Positions 36,001 through 56,948 are shown, numbered from the stretch's first letter. The stretch is 64,000 bases of DNA from Oscheius sp. JU75 (GCA_037178855.1 JASJZC010000006.1:9776501-9840500), one strand, 5' to 3'. Notes: generated by a model from the letters alone, not told the origin. A program made the numbers and translations.

Positions 36001-36832
36001 ATTTGATCTACCTGTCTCTATGTCTCTCTATCTTTTTGTCTCTTTCTCCGAAACAATAAGTTCAGGATGTGCTCCAACCTGCTCGACCATCATCTGCTCC
36101 TTTTCCGAGGAATTCACCACAGAAAAGTTCACTTTGGCTCGTCGACTCTGGTCTAAAGACATCGCCACGGACATTATCCACGAGCCGATCGGAAACTTTG
36201 ATGATCTCTTGGAAGAATGTGAGAACGACGGGGTAGATCATATCCTGGTCGTGCTGGGAAAAGACGAGGTCCTCGTGAACACTGACGGTGCGGCAAGGAA
36301 GGCTGATTTCGATGAGGCTGTAGCTTTTTGCTCCTCGGAATTCGAAGATGAACACGAGATTCTAGTGGCAGTGCCTCTGTCAGCTTCTCGAAGCACCTCT
36401 ACTGTCTGTTCCAGCGCGAACTTTTCCAACTGCGACGTCAAGATGGCCATTCCGGACCGGATGACATTTTCCGTTCGGAAGAGAGTACTGAACTCGATCA
36501 GGAATGTCCCGCCCGAGGCGATATCGCTCTTTTCCTCGAAGAGCAAGATAGAAATTCTGGTCACCGAGCTCTCGAAAGACCTGGTCAAGAACATTTCGAG
36601 CGCGGTCAGTAGAACCACGACGATTCCAGAGGTATTTATATATTTAATTAAAAATATAAAAGTTTAGCTCTCCGGCATCTTTGACAGTCTGGCGAGACAG
36701 TTCGGCAAATCCAAGGAGGATCTGGAGTGTCTGTTCAGCTTCCTGAAGCAGCTGCTGTCCCCGCGTACAGACTCTGTCCCTATAATTGTACTTTTCCGTC
36801 ATGTAGACGGCTTTCACAAAGTCATTACCTAG
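30072..36832 (+). CDS. gcn-2: GCN2 eIF2alpha kinase (full-length)
   Basis: Twelve exons: 30072-30389, 30822-31270, 32182-32383, 32422-32818, 32917-33187, 33228-33819, 34095-34691, 34874-35065, 35105-35459, 35500-35991, 36066-36631 and 36668-36832. They give 1531 aa, a normal GCN2 length. An RWD domain (about 5-140; WKVWKPLSVAIHLEP, NPKGISKEMTRVLHGKL) binds GCN1. Next come a charged coiled-coil (about 135-175) and a pseudokinase with degenerate HGAVTAN in place of HRD (to about 450). The kinase has a GSGGFG loop at about 489, Lys511 in YAIKRI, an acidic insert of about 140 aa, HRDIKP at 738-743 and DFG at 758. A HisRS-like domain and a C-terminal domain ending IIVLFRHVDGFHKVIT follow. It phosphorylates eIF2alpha during amino-acid starvation. 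A CTCCAG acceptor 5 nt before the ATG suggests trans-splicing. Confidence 0.95.
30590..30655 (-). repeat. tRNA-derived sequence in GCN2 intron 1
   Basis: On the minus strand it reads TAGCGCAGTCGGTTAGCGC then GGGTCGATTCCC, at A-box/B-box spacing, but no acceptor stem closes. Probably SINE-derived. Confidence 0.45.
33880..33950 (+). repeat. tRNA-like insertion in GCN2 intron 6
   Basis: TGGCGGTTAGAGCTCCGACT, then GGAGTTCGATTCCCGC, reads as A-box plus B-box. It begins exactly where identity with the upstream GCN2 copy ends, and the other copy lacks it. Confidence 0.45.
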
Positions 36833-37748
36833 TCGCTCTGTTTCGAATACGGGTTTTTATGTCCGGGTGATAAATTATTAGACTTCTTAGTTATTTGATA
36901 TGTTTTTCCTGGCTGGACCATGTAATGTCTCAATATATCTCCAAAGAAATGGAATATGGACAGAGGATACTGTCTCTCTATCTCTCCTTCTGCTTTTCTT
37001 TCTCTCTCTTTGTCTATCTGTTTCTCTGTCTCTCTGTCTCAACTAACAGAGATTGTTTCACTTTTTAACTGATCAACTCTGCAAACCTCATTTCCTTCCG
37101 TCTCATATTCATGACCTTTCCGTCGTCTCATAAGATCGACCCGTTCCTTAACCCTCCTTCGGAGCTTGGTCATTATGTTCGCGGCTCCTCTCGAGGGTGC
37201 CCTTCCCGGATTACTTTATGAGCCTCCCATCCTAGCGACATTAGTCCAGAAAAAGGAGCGCGGATAACGAGTGAATGACCCGAGAAAGAGAGGGAGAGGC
37301 GACCAATCGATCACAACGGCCTCATCCGAATGGTATTCCGTCTCTCCGCGCAGCTGTTTTCTCTTTCTCTCACCACTCACTCATAGCGTGCCGACTGACC
37401 GTTGTGTTCAAGCCCCCCTCGCTCTCTGTTTGTTCTTTAAAAGGCTCTTCTCTCTTTGGTGTGTGCTACGAACAAGCCATTTGTTCCTTCTGCCCCTCTT
37501 TTTTGTGGCAAAGAGCTATTCGGACCAGACCAATTAAGGCATTTGAAGGGCGTACTGCGAGGATTAAACAGGCCGCTTCGCTCTCGACGAGAAAAAATTG
37601 ACCTTTCAGTCACTTCCTGTTACTTGTTATATATTTTGAAGGTTTCCGCGGTTGTTTGTAAGTTAGTTCATTCAAGAGAGACAGAGGGACATTCGCTCAG
37701 CCTTACTGTCAAATTTTTTTTTTCTGCAGTGATCTATCCAGATAGTTT

Positions 37749-38030
37749 TTACTCATTCTAAGTGTGAATGGAGGTCAGATTCGTGATCAGCGCCCCCCGA
37801 GAGCCCCCAGGACGTGAAAAACAAAAAAGGTAGCCTCAGCGGGATTCGACTCAAAAGAAAATCTGCGCACATGGTTAGCACTCCAGTCTAGTAATGTAAA
37901 GACCCGCGTTCGATCCCGATTGAAGATATTTTTCCCATTTTACGTTTCCTGATGTTTTCACTGCCGTGGAACATGGTCCTTGTCTTAGTTTTTCTCCAAA
38001 AAGCTTTATTGGATCACTCAGCATTTCGTA
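37749..38030 (+). mobile_element. tRNA-derived SINE, copy 1
   Basis: Shares with 44933-45295 the segments GAGGTCAG-TTC-TGATCAGCGCCC, ATGGTTAGCACTC-GTCTAGTAAT, TTTTTTCCATTTTACGTTTC and AAAAAGCTTTATTGGATCAC. GGTTAGCACTC and GTTCGATCCC resemble Pol III A and B boxes. No ORF. Confidence 0.75.
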
Positions 38031-38619
38031 ATGCGAAGACAATGGGGGAACGGATTTCCCCAACAAAATTAGATTTGCACGTGTGTGACTCATTGGAAGG
38101 CTCCCATTGACTCGTCCCACAAAGATCTATCTCCCTCTCTCTCTATGCAACGCGGCACTAATAACCATCTGGACCCCTATTTTTTCCCTCCTCTCTTTCT
38201 CTCAACATATTTAGCATTGATTTGCTAGGCAAGGGCGAGAGACCTCTCGGGATGACACCTCGAGTGACTGACAGCTCGACAGGGGGATATATATTAATTG
38301 ACCTTGTTTTTGAGAGTGCGACGCTGCCTTAATTGCCGACAACTCCGCCTTCCGAGGACTATACTTTCTGTTTCTCTCTCTCCCATCGGAATGCTCAACT
38401 TTATGATAGTGTTTATGTTGTGTCGCATCGATCCCCCATTTCCGATCGGCACGGGTCTTTGTCTGGGATCAGCTGCCCAAATGACCCATGACCCCTACCG
38501 AACAGTCTTTGTTTGTTCAACAGACCTCCTTTTTTTCGAATACGGCTGTCGGATTCGGACAGCCAGACTATCCGCTCTTTCTCACTTGTCTCTTCTTTTG
38601 CGTATCTCTCTCATAAAAG

Positions 38620-38697
38620 GTTTGGTCAAATGCGGGAATCGAACCCAGACAGTTTTGGATACGTGGTCGGACCTGTTACCGACTGTGCTATGAAGTA
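38620..38697 (-). repeat. tRNA-derived sequence upstream of abl-1
   Basis: On the minus strand it reads TAGCACAGTCGGTAACAGG then GGGTTCGATTCCCGC, resembling an A box and a B box. It is not a complete cloverleaf. Confidence 0.45.
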
Positions 38698-38872
38698 AAG
38701 GCAGCGCGCTGTTTCTGATTGATACACGATTGTAGGGACTGCCGCCACACACAGAGAAACTAAGAAGTTTTCTATTTTCCCCCCTAAAGGCACTCCGTTA
38801 TGATGTTCTCTCCTATTTACATTTCTTGTTCCTTGACTAATTCACTCTATTTCCAGAAAGAGACATGTTGTG

Positions 38873-47349
<8,477 letters not shown>

Positions 47350-48545
47350 CTCCAGGATCCTCACCCCCAAGCATAATCCTTCGTCTTTCCCCCCAAGAGA
47401 TTCTTTAACGTATCTCTAGTCAAAAATTGATATTGTACATAGCAGAGACCGGTATCTTTCATCACTCTTTTCACCCACCTACCCAATATATCGCTGTGAT
47501 TTCTAGGATTGTCGACATGACACACGCTTATGCTCAAAACTATTTTTTATGTATCAATATATGAATCGTTTAAATCTGATTTTTGATGCTCATTCTGTCT
47601 ACAAAATCGGGTACAACTTGTGTTGTTGGCTCGAGTCTGCTTACGACAACGAGTTGTGGAAACTACTGGCTTGCCCTAATGACAACAATTATCGGTTTCT
47701 GCTGACTATGTTTCAGTTTAGGCGGGGAAAAAAAGCTGTTTTCGAAACGTTATCCTTTGAGAAGATTCATGACCTACCAGCGAAAAAGTAACAGTCACAA
47801 AATAACTAACTACTGTTAGTGTCCACTGTTTGATCACATAAGGGGCCGAATACATGGTTTCAACCATGCGTTGTTCTGCAAACTTGTAGAACAGGTAAAA
47901 GCTACAAATTTGCAAAGCATCATTTTGTTGGAAACCATTTCTTCGGCCCAAAAACAGTCATTTAGGAGACTCCCGGTGCCTGGGCTGATGTGCCCGTGTC
48001 GCACCCGTACCATCTCACGGCAGACCCTATATACCGAACCAAACATTTTCAATATATTATTCGGGTTTAAGTAATCGATCCAGTGGTAACCTAAAAAATT
48101 TTCAGGTTTGCCAACAATTAAAGTGCTTGGAAGAGTGTAGCGGGGAACATAGTTTAACTGAAAAGGGGGAAGAGGTAGAAAATGTTCTGATTTTTGAAGA
48201 AAATGGCCCTGGCCTGACTTTTTTTTAGGACAAGACTCATTTCGGTCAAAGGATCCTGATCGTTGTGCTATTCACAACTTTTTGCTAAAACTTTCAAGTT
48301 CCCAGGCTGATGTTTGCCTCCACAACAAACCATCATCCTCGAAGAAGTCATCACATTTCTTTCCCCCGTTTCCGATGAACAATCGTCAATCTCCTTCCTG
48401 TTAAGAGCGAATTCGAGGACAAACAGCCCCCTATATGGAAGACGTCTTCGACTCCTTCGGGAAGAATCGAGAGAGAGAGAGAGAGAGAGAAAGAGGCGGG
48501 GTGTACACGATATCCCCGACTCCGCCCCCATCATACTGCTCTACA
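47350..48545. other. Spacer between abl-1 and flp-19
   Basis: About 1.2 kb holding the abl-1 3' end, one double-palindrome repeat (47865-48025) and a GA microsatellite (48470-48490) just upstream of the flp-19 start. No supported gene; the small ORFs lack domains. Confidence 0.55.
47865..48025. repeat. Dispersed double-palindrome repeat, copy 4 (inverted order)
   Basis: GTTCTGCAAACTTGTAGAAC / GCTACAAATTTGCAAAGC comes first, then CACCCGTACCATCTCACGG. The order of the two modules is reversed relative to 40.8 kb. Confidence 0.6.
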
Positions 48546-50896
48546 ATGTCCCCGTTGCAGCTACTAACTTTCCTCCTCGTGATAGTTGCTGCAGCATACG
48601 GTTGGTGTCTTTTCATATTTTGTGTCTTTCAATTGGATTATTGTACAAAGTTTGACTGGAGTTTGAAGTGTTTTGGGATGAGAAGAGGCTGATCTTGTTT
48701 GAGACTTCTCCTTCAAGAGCCACGGGACTAACGTTTCCATTGGTTTCGTTCGTAGACACAGAAACCTAAAGAAAAAAACAGTGAGAGTTAGAGAGACCGA
48801 TAGACAGAGATACAAAGAGTCAGAGGAACAGAGAGAGCGGGTGACATGGTGACAGAGAAAAAGAGAGACAGAGAGGCAGAAAAACTTCCTGTCTTGAATT
48901 ATTGAGTTGAAAGTGGAGTTTGGAACCACAGCCACTGCCTCTCCGTCTCTCTCTTTCTCTATCTCTCTGTCGCTTCTGCAGAATGGTTTCGCCCAGACTC
49001 CAGCTACTCTTTCTACACCTCCGTGACGCTATTAGCCTCCTCGTAAAACGTGTCTAAACAATGAGCATGCACTCAAAGAGGGAGCGACCGCATTTCCTGT
49101 GAAGTTATGGCTTGACGAATGCTGTGCATCCGTTTCACATCACATCTCTTCTTATACTATGATTTCATCCCATCTACCCCTCTGCCGAAAATTGGAATAG
49201 AATTTTGATACGCTGCTGGAGAGATGTCGTCTCTTGACGGATAGGTCTCTGTCTCTAAAATGAACCTCCTGTTTTTTCGGCGAGGACGAGAGCTGTGGTC
49301 ATCCGGGAAAGAACCTTCTCGGAACGCGGAAGATAACAGCAATTATTTTTTAATAAGACGCCGAGCCTTGCTTGAAGATCAAGAAGTGAGAGACCCTCTA
49401 GACACCTTTAGCCAGCTTCTAATAGGAGCCATGACGTGGGCGGGATGAATATTCCACCAAGGGTGTAACTTGAGAGAAGGTTCCTCCGAAAAAGTACCAC
49501 TTAGACTTATGCAAAGTTTCAGCAAAAAAGCCTGAGTGGGTCGGCGGAGTCTTTGAATTAGTATCGAGTGGGGGGTATACTCAAAAAGCAAAGGAGTGTT
49601 TCATTATTTTGAAATTGACATGAACCCAGGATCTGTCCAGAATATTGAACTGCCAGGCCTGTGCAGATTGAAAACTGAAGTTCTTTAAAACACATAGATA
49701 ACGTGATCATTAGAATCTAGGCCAAGGATGTCAAGATTGCTCTTCGCTGCATTGAACTGTTGACGGAGTATCCAATAATTTTCTTTACTAAAGCGCAATG
49801 GTGTCCGTTCGAGTCTGTCATGGTGTCCGCACAAATTTCTGTCAACAATAAAACTGACAAGATTTGACGTTAAGAGACATGGGGACAAGTTAGCTATATA
49901 AGAAACTGCTGCTAGCGAAACTGCAAAACCGCCTGTTATCAGTATTAAGCCAAAACTAAAAGGCCTGCGAAGCTGTTGTCGGCAGCTTATAGGTTCATGC
50001 ATACCTACACTACTTAAACATTTAGATTTTCTAAAAAAAAAAACCCCTGGGAATAATCGTCAGTCACCGTGCCAAATAATTGTTGAAGCCTATAAATTTT
50101 GTGGCCGTGCATACATTAGGCGGCTGCTCCGGTAACAGAAGTCCTCAACGTGTTCAAATCAAAGTTCAAGATCGCATTCAAACTTGAATTGCTTGCTATA
50201 TAATATTGGAAGAACCTTCTGAAAATAACTTTTGGCTTCTATTTCGTGCTCACAAACAGACGGACCGGTAGACAGGCGAACATCATTGCGTGAGTAGTAG
50301 AGACTGAGGAGATAGAGGTTAAGATCAGCTAAGATCAAAAAATTTGAAAGCTACTGGTTCATACAGACTGATGACATTTTAATAGGACCCTGCGTCTCTA
50401 ATACTTTTCGTAACAATAAATAAGTCGTATATGGTCGCTGGATACTGGTGAGAATCTTTGCCCTTTATCCCTCTGTCTCAGGCTCCTGGATGTCTCATCC
50501 AAAAAGTATAATGACAACAAATAGCCACAGAGCGTCATATCCGCTGAAAACAGACAGATCCCACGGGTTTTCCGTCAAAACAGGCGAAAATAGTAGGATC
50601 TCATTAACCTGTGCCTGTTTTCAGTTCGAGCACAACCAATAGCAGATTATGGGCTGGCGGACTACGATGCAGCCATGGCCGAGTGGAGAAAGGTGGGTTC
50701 TTTTTCTGATCCGAGAAGTTTTTTGATGGCACCCTAATCACCTCGAGAGTACGCACTTCCTCAATCGGAAGACCAAAAATAAAAAGTTGATTTCCAGATA
50801 ATGACGGGATACAAGAATCCGGAGAAGAAGTGGGCTAACCAGGTTCGATTCGGGAAACGAGCAAGCAGCTGGGCGTCTTCGGTCAGATTCGGCTAA
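48546..50896 (+). CDS. flp-19: FMRFamide-like neuropeptide precursor FLP-19
   Basis: Exons 48546-48600, 50625-50692 and 50798-50896 give 73 aa, a typical flp precursor size. MSPLQLLTFLLVIVAAAYG is a signal peptide. After an acidic spacer come Lys-Lys, WANQVRFG, Lys-Arg, and ASSWASSVRFG directly before the stop. Processing would release WANQVRF-amide and ASSWASSVRF-amide, with the glycine donating the amide. C. elegans FLP-19 makes WANQVRF-amide and ASWASSVRF-amide, so the assignment is firm. Such peptides act on neuronal G-protein-coupled receptors. The first intron (2.0 kb) separates the signal peptide from the peptide region. The last peptide needs no C-terminal dibasic cut because the chain ends there. 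Confidence 0.95.
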
Positions 50897-51856
50897 AGTC
50901 TGTCTCTATATATCTCAATTATTTATCGTCATTTCCGAGTATTAAAGGAACCTCTTGTTTGAATAAGATAGCCGCCAATTGAGTCACATATAAATCAAAG
51001 ATTCGTTCTGAGGGAATCAGGATCTCTTGAGAGGTGTTCGAGGAGGAATTAGTCATCTGTAGACAGAGATCGGAGAGCAAATGAGGCTGCTGAGTACGTC
51101 TTCGGATGGTTCTGATGTTTGCTGAAATCTGCAGGAAGAGGAGAGCAGAGAGACAGAGGGACAGAGACAGAAAGTTGAGTTTACCATTCTTCCCTGACAA
51201 TGACTCGGATGAACACCGGAAAGTATCAGAAAGACTCGTTCCCTCTCTCGGCAGTTGTGTGTTCTCGATTGCCCCCTGCCAACAAGGGTCAAATTGTAGG
51301 GCTTGGGACCAGTTGAAGTCGAGGTAAGTTGCTTGAAAAAGTCTTCCGCCAGGGTGAACACCCCTTGCCTGCCCTGAAAAAGACTTTCACTCTGCCTTCG
51401 TGTCTCTCTCTTCCTCGCGACGGCTTATAATTTCTTGGCTAATTGCCTGACGCCTTGGAGACCGGCTCCTTGCGGCTAAGGTCAAGCCGAAGACCGGTCG
51501 GGAGACGGCTAATGCTTCTCAGGCAGGATTCTGTGTCCACTAGCCGTTTAAGTATTACTTCAGTTAGCCTTGACCCACACGTTTTGTAGTCGCTTTACAG
51601 TTTCTGTCTCTTTCTCTCTGTCTCTCTTTCTCTCTGTCTCTCTATCCCTGTGGCTCTCTGTCTCGTCTCTCTGTCTGTCTGTCTCTCTGTCTAACTGTCT
51701 CTCAGTCTCTCTGTCTTACTGTCTCTCTGACTCTCTGTCTCTGTCTTTCGGTCCCTTGCAGTCCACAGAATGTGCAACTCTGCTCCCAGCTGTCCCTCTC
51801 AGTGTTGTTGCCTTCTTGAAAACTAGTCAGAAGAAGCAACGCAATCTTACCCAATT
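50897..51856. other. Spacer between flp-19 and the thrombospondin-repeat gene
   Basis: Contains a short repeat (about 51215-51265) that recurs at about 56365-56415, and a long TCTCTGTCTC tract (51600-51750). The last part may be 5'UTR or an unrecognised first exon of the next gene. Confidence 0.5.
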
Positions 51857-54800
51857 ATGGCGCAACTCCTCTCTTTCTGTCGCTCCGCGCCGGAAAAGCA
51901 TCTCTGCCTTGTCCCAGTCACTTTCCTTTTTTCCAGAAAACACGACGACGATAACTTTTCAAGGCTTTCTCTGTTTACCCCATTAGCATATCCAGTCGCT
52001 GCCGATCTCGATGATCCGCATCTGACTCTTAGCCGATGCTGCCAGCCGCGCTCTTACTCCTGTCAACAGGTATCCGACTATATTTTTCTGTCAAATAGCC
52101 ATGTTCAGTCTCAGCCCTCAGGATATGCGGCAGAAGCCACTATAGCATCGATTCCGATGCAATATTTCAGGTAATTTTCCTAACATTGCCATTGCAAACC
52201 GGCTTCAGAGAATCGAGTTGCCGTCTGCAGAAAAATGTTTGGAGCGATGTATTGAGAACATCAACTACTGTCGGGCTGTCGAGTATTTGGAGATTAAGAA
52301 GCGGAAGCTTGGTTTCTGCATAGTTCACACGGTCAACAGTGAGACCGACAAGAATTTAATTCATCCCGATCCTAAGGTTGATCCGAAGTCTACAAGTGAG
52401 TGAACAATTGCAGCTATACAATTAGTTTCTGTCTGTCTCTTTATCCCTCACTCATTTCTAAACATTCTCTTTTCAGTCTACGAACTTCTGGAAAGATGCC
52501 CACCGCACTCAACTACCGACATCCAGAAGAAAATCACACAAGCTCATAGAAGTCTTCTAGCCGAGGGAAGAGGCGGTTTCGATGAAACGACTAGAGCCGA
52601 CGCGTTCTTTCCAGAACATGATCGCCTTTCTGCCGACGAGGGGTCGTATGGAAAGAAGGAACACTATGCGGTAAGCTAAAGATTGCCGAGAACTTGGACT
52701 TTTCAGGTGATGAAGTCACTGGACTCTGGAGACGATCCTCGGAATCCCTTTGACAGTCCGGACGAAAAACCCAAGAGACCAACTGTTCAGAGATCTGAAT
52801 ACATTTCCGGGAGAGCGTCTCTGGATGGTCAGTTCAAATATTTTTCGTCAAAAACATTCCAGGTCTGGTGCCAATTCGTCCAGCTCAAGTGACCCACTTT
52901 GGGCAACCTTTTCCACTGGCCTCGCCACAGATTTCTTCTCAATTGAGCCAGTGTCGACGTAAGGGTGACTGAGAGACAGAGGGACAGAAATATAGAGACA
53001 GAGAGATACCGAGAGACAAAGAGAGACGGTGATGGTAGTTAGACAGAGAAACAGAGACAGTCAATATAAATAATCAATTTTCAGCCGGAGCACCCTGTTT
53101 CGCCCTCGACACCGCTCCCTGTCCAGCTCGTCAAGGGGACCCGTGTGCGCCAAAGCCTCCCTGTGTAGGTCCGCATACTATCGAAAATGATGAGTTGAAG
53201 AGAGACTGTTACCGGGTAGACGAGCCCCTACTACGGAACCCAGCGGAATGGACCGAATGGGGTCCTTGCAGTACAACCTGTGGACCAGCTATCAGATCCA
53301 GACAATGTTCTTCGGGACTGAATTGTTTCGGACCCTCGTCCCAGCCATGCAGCTTGCCGCCTTGCCAAGAATGGACTCAGTGGACAGCCTGGACATCTTG
53401 TTCGGTCTCCTGTGGGAATGGGGAGAGGAGCAGGAGTCGAACTTGTAGAGGTGGAAGGGAATGTGAAGGACCAAGTGTGGTAAACGTTTGCTCATACTTC
53501 GGCGACAGAGTTTTCAGATGGTCGAGTCGTGTTCAACGGCCCTGTGTCCAACCTGGGCTCCTTGGGGAGAATGGCAAGGCTGTACAATTGCCTGTGGACA
53601 GGGGCGGGAGCGGAGGAATCGTGTCTGTGTGGTGAGTACCGAACTTTTCTGTCTTTCTGTCTCTGTGCCTCTCTGTCTTTCTGTTTTTCTGTTTTCTGTC
53701 TCTCTGTATCGCTGTCTCTCTGCCTTTCTGTCTCGCTGTCTTTTTGTGTCTCCGAAGTTTAAAATTTTCAGAATGGCCTCTTCTGTCCCGGTCAACCAGT
53801 CGAAGAGCGAATATGTGACCGCGGCCCATGTCCCCATTGGTCCGACTGGACTCAATGGAGTGACTGTACCAGTACCTGTGGTGGTGGAGAGATGAGCAGA
53901 CGGAGACAGTGTGAGGACGGAAGCACGTGTGCCGGTGCCTCCGAGGAGCGCCTTCTCTGCAACCAGCAGCCCTGTCCTACCTGGACTCCATGGACCGGAT
54001 GGTCCGTCTGTGAGGATAAGTGTGGGGAGGAGAGTTTCCGACTCAGGAACAGGTAACCTGGGCTGGGAAATAGTCAAAATGTTCCAGAATCTGTCTCTAT
54101 CGAGGGGTTGCTTATGCAGGTTGTGAAGGACCAGCCCAAGATCAACTTCCCTGTCCGGTAAGGGAATGCGCTTCCTGGTCAGATTGGGGTGATTGGTCCG
54201 ACTGCAGTGCTACTTGTGGACAGGGAAATCAACTTAGGTAAGGAAAAGATGAAACAGAGACAGAGACATCCAGAAACCGCAAATGCGAAGGAGGAACAGA
54301 CTGTGCCGGCTCTCCAACGGAGCTACGGTTTTGTCAGCTAGCCTCGTGTCCCTATTGGGGAGAATGGAGTGACTGGGGTGGCTGTTCTGTCAGGTTTGAT
54401 AGGTTGATTATCCCCTTATCTTTTTTTCAGTTGCGGGATGGGAGTTTGTGAACGGAAGCGGAAGTGCGTGACCGACGAGATCCTGAGCCTACCCACCGAT
54501 CTCAGCGAATTCGACGAGAGTCCAGCTGAAGAGGACTCGGACAAGGCTAAGGCCGCTCTCATTGCCCGCTCAAAACATATCAAAATGATGAGGAATGTCA
54601 CCGAGGTAACTCCTGTCCAGAAAAATACATTAACAGGCCAGATCCGAATGTCTCCGAGCCGGACACTCACAGACGCCGGCAGCTGTGACGGCCCGGACGT
54701 GGATAGAAAATCCTGCGACGCTGGTCCCTGCTGTGGCTGGGAGACATGGTCCGAGTGGAGTCCCTGCATCGGCTGTGGACAAACAGCCATGGTCAGACGA

Positions 54801-56133
54801 AGCAGACAATGCGCTGCCGAAGGAGCTGGAATGCCACCTCTCACCTTCCAGGAAGATCATCAGCCTCGAAGAATCCCTCAGACCTATGCCATGCCAGACT
54901 TTTCTGGCCTACAGCCAATAGTTCCCATAATTCATCGAGGGAAAAGACACGCTTTCCAATTCGAAGGTATTCTTGCCGTTCAGACCTCCCAAAAAATCGA
55001 GTTTCAGCTAATCAATGTCGATGCCCCGGGCCATCGATGGAAACGCAGCCCTGTCCTGCTGCTCCGGCTTGTGATGAGCCAAAACCGAGCTGTGAATGGT
55101 CCAGTTGGGGCGAGTGGTGTGGATGTGCTCCTTGTCGAGCGGGTAGAGAGAATCGAAAGCGGTTCTGTGATCGAGGTGGGCGTCCAGATCCTGAATGCCG
55201 GTGTTCTGGTAGCGATATCGAGGAGAGGACGTGTCCAATGGCTGAAGTAAGTCTATTGAGTACAATTCGCAATTCGACAGAGGCAGAAACTGAAAAAAGC
55301 TGACATTTGCAACAATTCTTCTATTTCAGTCTTGTTTCCGACCCAAAGAGCTCGAAGTCCAAGTCTCTGCCAGCAACGACCAGTACATCCCAATCGACTC
55401 CAAGATAGGAAGTGTGCAAATCGGTCAACGGAGCTACGTAACCCGAGACACCAAAAAGGACTCTGCCTTGAAGTCATCCCCTACAACTCCCTTCCCATAT
55501 CCGGTAGAATCGTTTCAGGCCCATTTCATGAAAAGTTTCCAGGTGTGCCGGTGGTCTAGATGGTCAGAATGGAGCGACTGCCACGAGAACCGACTCAAGC
55601 AGAGGAACAGATTCTGTATTGGAAGTGATGGTAGATCGTCAGTAGTACAGAGTATTATCAAATTCAGGACTTGTAAACAACTGTCAATGTATGGGAGGCT
55701 CCACGGAGGATCAGGATTGTGATCCGGAAAATAAGGAGAGAGAACGACCGGCTAATGCTGTGCCAGGAGACGAGGAGACGAGTAGTCAGCTGGAATTCAA
55801 TTCTGAAGGCGAAGACGTAAGAGCCTTCAGTATCGCTTTCAACGTTTTCAGTTGGAACAAGGCGTCGCCTCGGCGCTGAAGTCAACTGACGAAGATTTCT
55901 CGATGGACGCGACCAATCAGGCTGAAGAGAAGAAGGATGACTGTCAATGGACGAGATGGTCCATGTGGAGTGATTGCACGGCCAGCTGTGGACAGGGAGA
56001 GCGGTACAGGAAGAGACGATGTCCGTGTGAGGAGGGAAGGTGTGGGGATGGTGTGGACTCGCAGACGGACACTTGCCAGAGAGCGAACTGTCTCGAGAGA
56101 CGAAGCCATCCTGTCTTCAATATCACCACCTAG
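51857..56133 (+). CDS. Secreted PAN-like / thrombospondin type-1 multi-repeat protein
   Basis: Sixteen exons start at 51857, 52109, 52211, 52477, 52707, 52863, 53085, 53518, 53772, 54088, 54274, 54431, 55008, 55330, 55668 and 55852, giving 1145 aa. The N-terminal Cys-rich part ([11 protein letters not shown], then [20 protein letters not shown]) looks like a PAN/apple fold, followed by a charged linker. Eleven TSRs follow, recognisable by WxxWxxC cores: [115 protein letters not shown] and [12 protein letters not shown]. These W motifs are C-mannosylation sites in other TSR proteins. I see no transmembrane segment, so it is probably extracellular matrix. The start is uncertain: the chosen ATG gives no clear signal peptide, and an upstream exon may exist. 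Confidence 0.8.
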
Positions 56134-56948
56134 TGCAGTGCTCTTTCTTGTGTTGGAGACGGGTCTGTCAGCATACTTTATATAAAGTTCGAACGGTTAA
56201 TGTCAACCAAGCTTTGGTTTCTCCTTACTGTTCCTGTCTACCTGTTCCGAACATCGTACCAAGTTGTAACGGCCTTTGCCAGTCTTCATTGTCCACATGT
56301 CCATAGAGGAGACTGATCGTGGAAAAAAGCCAGTCTTTTCTGTCAAAGACCCGGATAAACGAAATTATCAGAAAGACGCATTCCCTCTCTTGGCAGTTAT
56401 GTGTCCGCGATTGCATACCTCTTCAGATAGCCTAAAACTGATGCTTAGTCTTCGCCTCTTCCCTCCTATATGTCAGTCTGTCACATCCTTCTTTCACTTT
56501 CCTGTGGACAAATGACAAAAAATAAAAAACAAAACAGAAATAGAACCATAAACTACACTTCAGCGGATCGAGACGGCTCGAAGCTTTATCAGACACCTAG
56601 GAAATCCAATAGTTTGGACATGTGCGTCAGGTGTTCCTGGTGACTTGATCTCGTAGTCTAATATTTGCCGCCTCGTTCCTCTCTTCTCCTACTCAGTCAA
56701 TATACAATTTGGTCCCATTAGCATACCCGCGGCGTCTATTGTTTCCTTCCCCCACCCTCAGGGGTCACGTGCCGCGCACTGCGGGTGGGAGGGACTTCGC
56801 GCAAGGCAATTTATGCAGCCGACCGTCGCTGCCACCCTCCTTGTTTACAATGCTCCCTCTTGTGTCCAGTGGCCATCTGTCAGTTGGCTGGCCAGTCCAC
56901 AACAAGCTCTCGTTCTGTTTTCCTCTGTGCATAAGCCATTTGCAGGGG
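56134..56948. other. Spacer before membrane-protein gene
   Basis: No supported gene. Contains the second copy of the short repeat seen at 51.2 kb. Ends at a TTTGCAG acceptor 3 nt before the next start codon. Confidence 0.55.

Larger units (their letters stand above)
36833..38872. other. Intergenic region between GCN2 and abl-1
   Basis: No supported gene. It contains a CT-rich tract (36980-37045), one full SINE (37749-38030) and a tRNA-like segment (38620-38695). A TTTCCAG acceptor 17 nt before the abl-1 ATG suggests trans-splicing. The abl-1 promoter is probably here. Confidence 0.6.

Noticed and set aside
37271-37761. Small overlapping ORFs upstream of abl-1
   Set aside because: Low-complexity, no domain, overlapping in all frames, and not joined by plausible splice sites.
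51570-51780. Ser/Leu-rich ORF ([16 protein letters not shown] type)
   Set aside because: It is a translation of the TCTCTGTCTC intronic tract. Similar ORFs appear wherever that tract occurs.
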